From the NCBI RefSeq assembly GCF_000204015.1, contig NZ_GL883079.1, positions 1 through 38,771 of the forward strand: DNA of 38,771 nucleotides. The letters are read 5' to 3'. The translations under genes and the position numbers were made by a program. Every line of letters starts with the position of its first letter. Within the stretch, counting starts at the first letter, position 1. The notes below the pieces were generated by a model, which saw only the letters and a program-made list of their open reading frames with translations, searched no databases and was not told the origin of the DNA. Positions 34,558-38,771 of the stretch are shown piece after piece. Source of the DNA: Asticcacaulis biprosthecium C19 (lineage in GTDB: Bacteria; Pseudomonadota; Alphaproteobacteria; Caulobacterales; Caulobacteraceae).

Positions 34558-34748
34558 TAAAATTTGTAATTCATGCCGGAGTAATAATACCTCTTGGTAA
34601 CGGTAAATCTATATTCATACTAATATTGCGCCAAAACTCCTTAACCTCATCTTTTTCTAAATTCTTAAGGGGCGGGTGGTAATTTTTCAGGATTGCCGAA
34701 CCCGCTTTCTTGGAGAAGGCCCCTCATTCAGCCCTAAGGCGCACGTCC

Positions 34749-36476
34749 ATGACGAAGGTCAGTCGTTATTTGCGTAAGTTTTCAGCGGATATCCGCGGCA
34801 ACGTTACCATGATTGTCGCCTTTTCCGTTATCCCGATCGTCGCTGCGGTCGGTGGAGGCCTGGACTTCGCGAATATCCAGGCGGCGCGCGCCAAGCTTCA
34901 GGACGCTGTCGATGCCGGCGCCATTGCCGCTACCATAGACCCCACCGCAACGCCTACCCAGACGACGCGTGAAGCCGTCGCCAAGAAGGCCTTCTGCGGT
35001 AATATCAAGCAGAGTGGCGGGCTGCAGAATAGTTTCTGCAACACGACGACCCTGGACACGCTGGGGACGGCGTCGGCAACGCTGAGTACAGCCACCAGCA
35101 ACAATATCATGACTGTGACCTATTCGGCCACGGCCCATGTGCCGACCTACCTGCTGGGCCTGGTTGGGATTGATACGGTCGATATCGATGCCGTCGCCAA
35201 GTCCGGCGTCAGCACCAGCACGGCCGAAGTCGCTTTCGTGCTGGACAATACCGGTTCGATGTCCTCGAACAACAAGATGACCTATCTGAAGTCCAGCCTC
35301 GATGCGGTGCTGGCCTCCATGCTCGATTCGACGGGCAAGAACTACGCCAAGACGAAGGTCGCCCTGGTGCCGTTCGATACGCAGGTGTCGCTCAGCAATG
35401 TCGCCGGTATGGTCGACTACGCCGGCGACTTCTCGACCGTGACGCCGACCTACAGCTGCTCCGGCTATAGCTCGGCGCAGTGCCAGGTCATTTCCGAAAA
35501 CGCTTCGGCGATGTGTAATGGCAACGCCACCTGCCTATCGAACAATCGCAACTATACCCGTAGCTGGACCTCCAACGGAAATACATATTTTGGTGTTTTT
35601 GCTACCTCCTACTATCAGTCAAGCAACACCTATCGTAGCTACGGTAACACATACTACTACACCTATATCGCCTGGCGCCAGGTCGTTTATCGCGTCAACA
35701 GTTCGACCTTGACTCTCAACAGCACCAATAATGGTGGCGACTACTACACCTATCAAGCCTATTACAATCAGCCCAACAACTACAGTCGCTACTATGGGGC
35801 GGTGACCTATTCGACCCCGACGGCCGGCGGTTACAACTCGACCTCGACGACGATCATCAAGGACAACACCACCATCACGGCCAACAGCGACCTGCTGGGT
35901 GTGGGTACCAGCAACTGGACGGGCTGCGTTATTGACCGCACGCAATCCTACGATGTCACGTCTGACGCTCCGGTGGCCGGCACCCCGGCGACCCTGTACC
36001 CAGCGGCCAAGTGCGCCACCAACACGCTTCTGCCGGTCATGGCCCTGACTCAGGATATCGCTGCGGCCCGTACCTACGCCGCCAGAATGGCACCTGCCGG
36101 CAACACCAATGTCACCATCGGCGTGCAGTGGGGTATGGAGGTCCTGTCACCGACTGCGCCGTTCAGCGAAGGCGGCGCATTCACCGACAAGGCTGTACTG
36201 AAGTACATGATCGTCCTGACCGACGGCATCAACACCCAGAACCGCTGGACCACCAACAACTCCCAGATCAATGCCCGACTGGCTCTGGCCTGCACCAATG
36301 CCAAGAACCTTGGGATTACCGTCTTCACGGTCCGGGTGGAGCAGGGGGACTCGACCACACTGCAAAATTGCGCCTCCCAGACGGCCTACTACTACAATCT
36401 TTCCAATGCCGATCAGCTTCCGGCCACCATGTCCAAGATCATGAAGTCGATCCGCAAGGTCCGCCTGACGCAATAG
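34749..36476 (+). CDS. TadG-like vWA protein with a Tyr/Asn-rich insertion
   Basis: A 575-residue surface protein. The ATG at 34749 is favoured (AAGG ten bases upstream); the frame also opens at TTG 34710. Residues 16-40 carry the TadE/TadG-type membrane segment (R-G-N-V-T-M-I-V-A-F), used in Flp/Tad pilus systems. A von Willebrand A domain follows at about 160-575, with MIDAS D-N-T-G-S at 166-170 and a conserved end including V-Q-W-G-M-E-V-L-S-P and L-T-D-G. Between about 233 and 390 lies an insertion rich in Tyr, Asn, Ser and Thr (19 Tyr in residues 280-354) and containing several Cys, absent from the downstream paralogue. The product is probably exposed and may act in adhesion. Confidence 0.85.
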   Translation: MTKVSRYLRKFSADIRGNVTMIVAFSVIPIVAAVGGGLDFANIQAARAKLQDAVDAGAIAATIDPTATPTQTTREAVAKKAFCGNIKQSGGLQNSFCNTTTLDTLGTASATLSTATSNNIMTVTYSATAHVPTYLLGLVGIDTVDIDAVAKSGVSTSTAEVAFVLDNTGSMSSNNKMTYLKSSLDAVLASMLDSTGKNYAKTKVALVPFDTQVSLSNVAGMVDYAGDFSTVTPTYSCSGYSSAQCQVISENASAMCNGNATCLSNNRNYTRSWTSNGNTYFGVFATSYYQSSNTYRSYGNTYYYTYIAWRQVVYRVNSSTLTLNSTNNGGDYYTYQAYYNQPNNYSRYYGAVTYSTPTAGGYNSTSTTIIKDNTTITANSDLLGVGTSNWTGCVIDRTQSYDVTSDAPVAGTPATLYPAAKCATNTLLPVMALTQDIAAARTYAARMAPAGNTNVTIGVQWGMEVLSPTAPFSEGGAFTDKAVLKYMIVLTDGINTQNRWTTNNSQINARLALACTNAKNLGITVFTVRVEQGDSTTLQNCASQTAYYYNLSNADQLPATMSKIMKSIRKVRLTQ

Positions 36477-36607
36477 TAGCCCAAACGCGACCTGGCTCTC
36501 CGCAGACGCGGCGGCGGCCAGAAGGCGCCCTTGCCAGCCTGCAAAGGTGCGGCTTGGAAACTATCCGAAGACTCTCCGGCAACGACTCACCGCAAACTGC
36601 TGAACTG

Positions 36608-36633
36608 CCGCCCCCGCAAGGGGGCGGTTTTTT
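36608..36633 (+). terminator. Intrinsic terminator between the two Tad/vWA genes
   Basis: A perfect 8-bp stem (CCGCCCCC, 36608-36615, with GGGGGCGG, 36620-36627) with a GCAA tetraloop is followed by six T. The paralogues are therefore separate transcription units. ATGGTTAA at 36649-36656 (TTAACCAT on the minus strand) resembles a CtrA half-site upstream of the second gene. Confidence 0.92.
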
Positions 36634-36748
36634 GTGCGCAAGACCGGGATGGTTAACAACTCCCTAATTTCCGGTACGCCCCTTGCAACTCCAGGATCAG
36701 GTGTCCCGCTTTCGGACACTGTCCCTTTTGCAACCGAGGATCATCAAA

Positions 36749-37987
36749 GTGACGACCCTGGCACGCCGTACACATCGTTTCGCAGGCTTCCGTCGCCGCC
36801 TGGGCGAGAGCTGTCGCGACCAAAGCGGAAATGTCATCATGATTTTCGCGCTCAGCGTCTTCGTGATCTTCGGCTTCGTTGGCGCCGCGATTGACTTTTC
36901 CCGCGTCGATTACGCCCGCCGCCGCCTTCAGGACGCCGCTGATTCCGCCGTCCTGCGCGCCATGGCGCTGAAGTCGGCCACTGACGAGTCGCGTGGAGTC
37001 GCCGCCGACAAGGCTTTTGCCGAGAATTTCGGCCACCCCGGCGTCTATGACCTCAATGGCGCCCTGAAACGCGAAGTCAACGAGAATATCATCAGCCAGA
37101 CCTATACGGTCCACGCCACGGTCTCGTCCTATTTCGGCGCCTTTTTTGGCAAGGACAGCTATCCGGTCACCGTCGTGTCGCAAGCCAAGACGTCGCTGGA
37201 CGTGTTCGAAATCGCCTTCGTGCTCGACACCACCGGGTCAATGGCCGAAGCCAACAAGATGCCGAACCTGAAATCGTCGGTCGACAGCGCCATGGCCGGC
37301 CTGCTGCAGAATGGCAAGAACCTGTCGGGCAGCAAGATCGCTGTCGTGCCTTTCAATACCCAGGTCCGCCTTAGCGACGCCACCGTGACAACCATGTCCA
37401 GTCAGGGGCTATCGAGCGGCTGGGGCAATTGCGTGCACGACCGGGATCTCGCGACGAGCCACGACGTCTCGGCGTCTGCGGCACAAAAGGGCAAGGCTCA
37501 GACCTTGTACCCGCTGGAAACCTGTGACGAAGCCAGCCTGAAGCCTGTTCAGGGGCTGAGCGACAACATCTCTTCAGCACGCAACTTCATTAAGACCCTT
37601 CAACCCGGTGGCTATACGAATGTCACCATGGGCGTGCAGTGGGGCATGGAAGTCCTGTCGCCGAACCAACCATTTTCCGACGCCACGGAATTCGGCAGCA
37701 CCAAGGCGCGCAAGTTCATGATTGTCGTGACCGACGGCGATAATACCAAGAGCTTTACAAGCTGGAGCGCTTCCGTGATCGACAAGCGTACCGCCCTGGC
37801 CTGTGAAAACGCCAAGGCCAAGGGGATCACGGTCTATACGGTCAAGATCATCCAGGGCAATTCCAACATGCTGCGCAAGTGCGCCAGTGCGCCGGAATAC
37901 TTCTACGACCTGACCAGTGCCAACCAACTAAACGCGGCCATGTCCGGCATCTTCAAGTCGATCAACAAGACGCGCCTGTCGATGTGA
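36749..37987 (+). CDS. TadG-like vWA protein (compact paralogue)
   Basis: A 412-residue protein starting at GTG 36749, eight bases after CGAGGA; the frame opens earlier at TTG 36683 but lacks a ribosome site there. Residues 27-50 carry the TadG-type segment S-G-N-V-I-M-I-F-A-L-S-V-F-V-I-F. The vWA domain (about 153-412) has MIDAS D-T-T-G-S at 160-164, V-Q-W-G-M-E-V-L-S-P and V-T-D-G-D-N-T. It aligns along its length with the upstream protein but lacks the Tyr-rich insertion. Tad/Flp genes for the secretion ATPase or pilin are not in the window, so these may act outside a pilus locus. Confidence 0.86.
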   Translation: MTTLARRTHRFAGFRRRLGESCRDQSGNVIMIFALSVFVIFGFVGAAIDFSRVDYARRRLQDAADSAVLRAMALKSATDESRGVAADKAFAENFGHPGVYDLNGALKREVNENIISQTYTVHATVSSYFGAFFGKDSYPVTVVSQAKTSLDVFEIAFVLDTTGSMAEANKMPNLKSSVDSAMAGLLQNGKNLSGSKIAVVPFNTQVRLSDATVTTMSSQGLSSGWGNCVHDRDLATSHDVSASAAQKGKAQTLYPLETCDEASLKPVQGLSDNISSARNFIKTLQPGGYTNVTMGVQWGMEVLSPNQPFSDATEFGSTKARKFMIVVTDGDNTKSFTSWSASVIDKRTALACENAKAKGITVYTVKIIQGNSNMLRKCASAPEYFYDLTSANQLNAAMSGIFKSINKTRLSM

Positions 37988-38049
37988 GACTTCCCGCTTG
38001 GTCGTTCGCCCAGGTTTGGTATAAGGCGATAAGACCAACGGAGTCCCCG

Positions 38050-38457
38050 ATGAACCCCAAGACCGACTGGGCCGAACTGTTCTTCTCCGCCACCGGGCGA
38101 ATCGGGCAGGTGCCGTTCACCATCGCTGCTGCCGTGTTGCTGGTTGGGGTGGCGGTCTATCAATCGGCTTTTCAAGGACCGATCGAATTCGTCGCCGGTA
38201 TCGTGGTCTATTCCGCCGTTGGTTTCATGAGCACCTGTGTCCTGGCCAAGCGGCTGCACGACCGCGGCCGTTCAGGCTGGTGGGCAGCGGTGATCCTGCT
38301 GGCGGTGATCCTGGTCTGGCCCGCGCCTTACGGATTCTTCGATTTTCTGGCGGGCATCGTTGTGCTGTGGGCTGTGGTCGACCTGTGCATCATGCCCGGG
38401 GAACGTGGTGACAACCGCTACGGCAAGACGCTCTTCCGTACCAAGGCGACGATATAG
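38050..38457 (+). CDS. DUF805 membrane protein
   Basis: A 135-residue inner-membrane protein with about four helices (18-38, 42-62, 75-93, 97-113). The DUF805 signatures are L-F-F-S-A-T-G-R-I-G near residue 10 and the loop K-R-L-H-D-R-G-R-S-G-W-W at about 68-79. Start at 38050 gives the canonical N-terminus; the upstream open frame overlaps the vWA gene in another frame. The function of the family is unknown. It is the second DUF805 gene in 5 kb, and is 62 bases after the vWA paralogue. Confidence 0.86.
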   Translation: MNPKTDWAELFFSATGRIGQVPFTIAAAVLLVGVAVYQSAFQGPIEFVAGIVVYSAVGFMSTCVLAKRLHDRGRSGWWAAVILLAVILVWPAPYGFFDFLAGIVVLWAVVDLCIMPGERGDNRYGKTLFRTKATI

Positions 38458-38485
38458 TGTCTTCTTCGCAGTGTTTTCTGGGCGT

Positions 38486-38667
38486 CTAGATCGTTATGAT
38501 TTTAGCTCGAAACACCTTTGCCTCCCCTGTTTAAAGGGAGGTGGCATCGAGCGAAGCGAGATGACGGAAGGGGCTATCCCACTGACGGTAAAGCCCCTCC
38601 CACCGCTTCGCGGTCCCCCTCCCCGTAAACGGGGCGGGCGATTCCACCTAAACTCATTGCGCTCTAG
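38486..38667. repeat. 182-bp inverted-repeat element containing smaller palindromes
   Basis: The ends match as imperfect inverted repeats: CTAGATCG at 38486 and CGCTCTAG at 38660-38667, with 20 of 26 bases paired across the termini. The interior is a chain of hairpins: CCTCCC/GGGAGG (38521-38541), AGGGGCT/AGCCCCT (38569-38575 with 38592-38598), ACCGC/GCGGT (38602-38614) and CCCCG/CGGGG (38621-38634). The right end, read on the minus strand, begins with the same 12 bases (CTAGAGCGCAAT) as the element at 2617-2722. Nothing in it looks coding. The 3' gene-free stretch 38458-38771 holds this element and the tandem repeat below. Confidence 0.75.
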
Positions 38668-38713
38668 GCGTTACACATGTTGGACTCGGATGATCCGACG
38701 AAAGAAGGGTTTC

Positions 38714-38753
38714 ACGCGAAGACGCGAAGACGCGAAGACGCGAAGACACGAAG
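38714..38753. repeat. Tandem repeat, five copies of an 8-bp unit
   Basis: The unit ACGCGAAG occurs four times in a row and a fifth time with one change (ACACGAAG). It is too short to be a CRISPR array and has no spacers. A copy number that is prone to slippage is likely. Confidence 0.92.
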
Positions 38754-38771
38754 TCTGGGATCATCCGTATT

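Noticed and set aside
38714-38753. Possible CRISPR array
   Set aside because: The unit is only 8 bp and copies are directly adjacent, with no spacers and no cas genes nearby.

Overview
The window is about 38.8 kb of GC-rich bacterial chromosome. Gene order, the long Cys-poor S14, the short-LID adenylate kinase placed between secY and rpsM, the absence of rpsD from the alpha operon, and a degP / rarA / rluA neighbourhood downstream of rplQ all point to an alphaproteobacterium. A large TonB-dependent receptor, DUF805 proteins, Tad-type vWA proteins and the style of intergenic palindromes fit Caulobacteraceae (Asticcacaulis-like). That lineage call is inference from content, not from a search.

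Region 1 (1-3153): a MarR-type regulator, a glutathione S-transferase-like protein, a GNAT/CelD-like acyltransferase and, on the minus strand, a META-domain lipoprotein. The last two are convergent and separated only by a 106-bp palindromic repeat whose ends supply both stop codons.

Region 2 (3154-18020): the S10-spc-alpha ribosomal superoperon, rpsJ to rplQ, 27 complete genes with no break in reading frames: S10, L3, L4, L23, L2, S19, L22, S3, L16, L29, S17, L14, L24, L5, S14, S8, L6, L18, S5, L30, L15, SecY, Adk, S13, S11, RpoA, L17. It is punctuated by candidate promoters (before rpsJ, secY and rpsM), by a perfect intrinsic terminator between rpmD and rplO, and by terminators or hairpins around rpoA and rplQ. 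No elongation factor genes precede rpsJ.

Region 3 (18021-25915): a 51-codon acidic ORF, a lipoprotein-type nucleotide pyrophosphatase/phosphodiesterase, an MFS efflux gene broken by a one-base deletion, a DUF1801 protein overlapping its end, an unrecognised helical protein on the minus strand, a DegP/HtrA-type protease, and an M61 metallopeptidase whose Shine-Dalgarno sequence lies in a perfect hairpin.

Region 4 (25916-31718): an 888-residue TonB-dependent receptor, then a compact operon encoding SRPBCC, MAPEG, YCII/DGPF and an ECF42-type sigma factor with a long C-terminal extension. A sequence matching the ECF42 promoter pattern lies just upstream, suggesting autoregulation.

Region 5 (31719-34528): rarA, a DUF805 membrane protein and an RluA-family pseudouridine synthase. 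Region 6 (34529-38771): an AT-rich spacer, two tandem Tad/vWA-domain surface proteins (the first with a roughly 150-residue Tyr/Asn/Ser/Thr-rich insertion), a second DUF805 protein, and a gene-free end with a 182-bp inverted-repeat element and an 8-bp tandem repeat. No tRNA, rRNA, CRISPR array, transposase or phage gene was seen.
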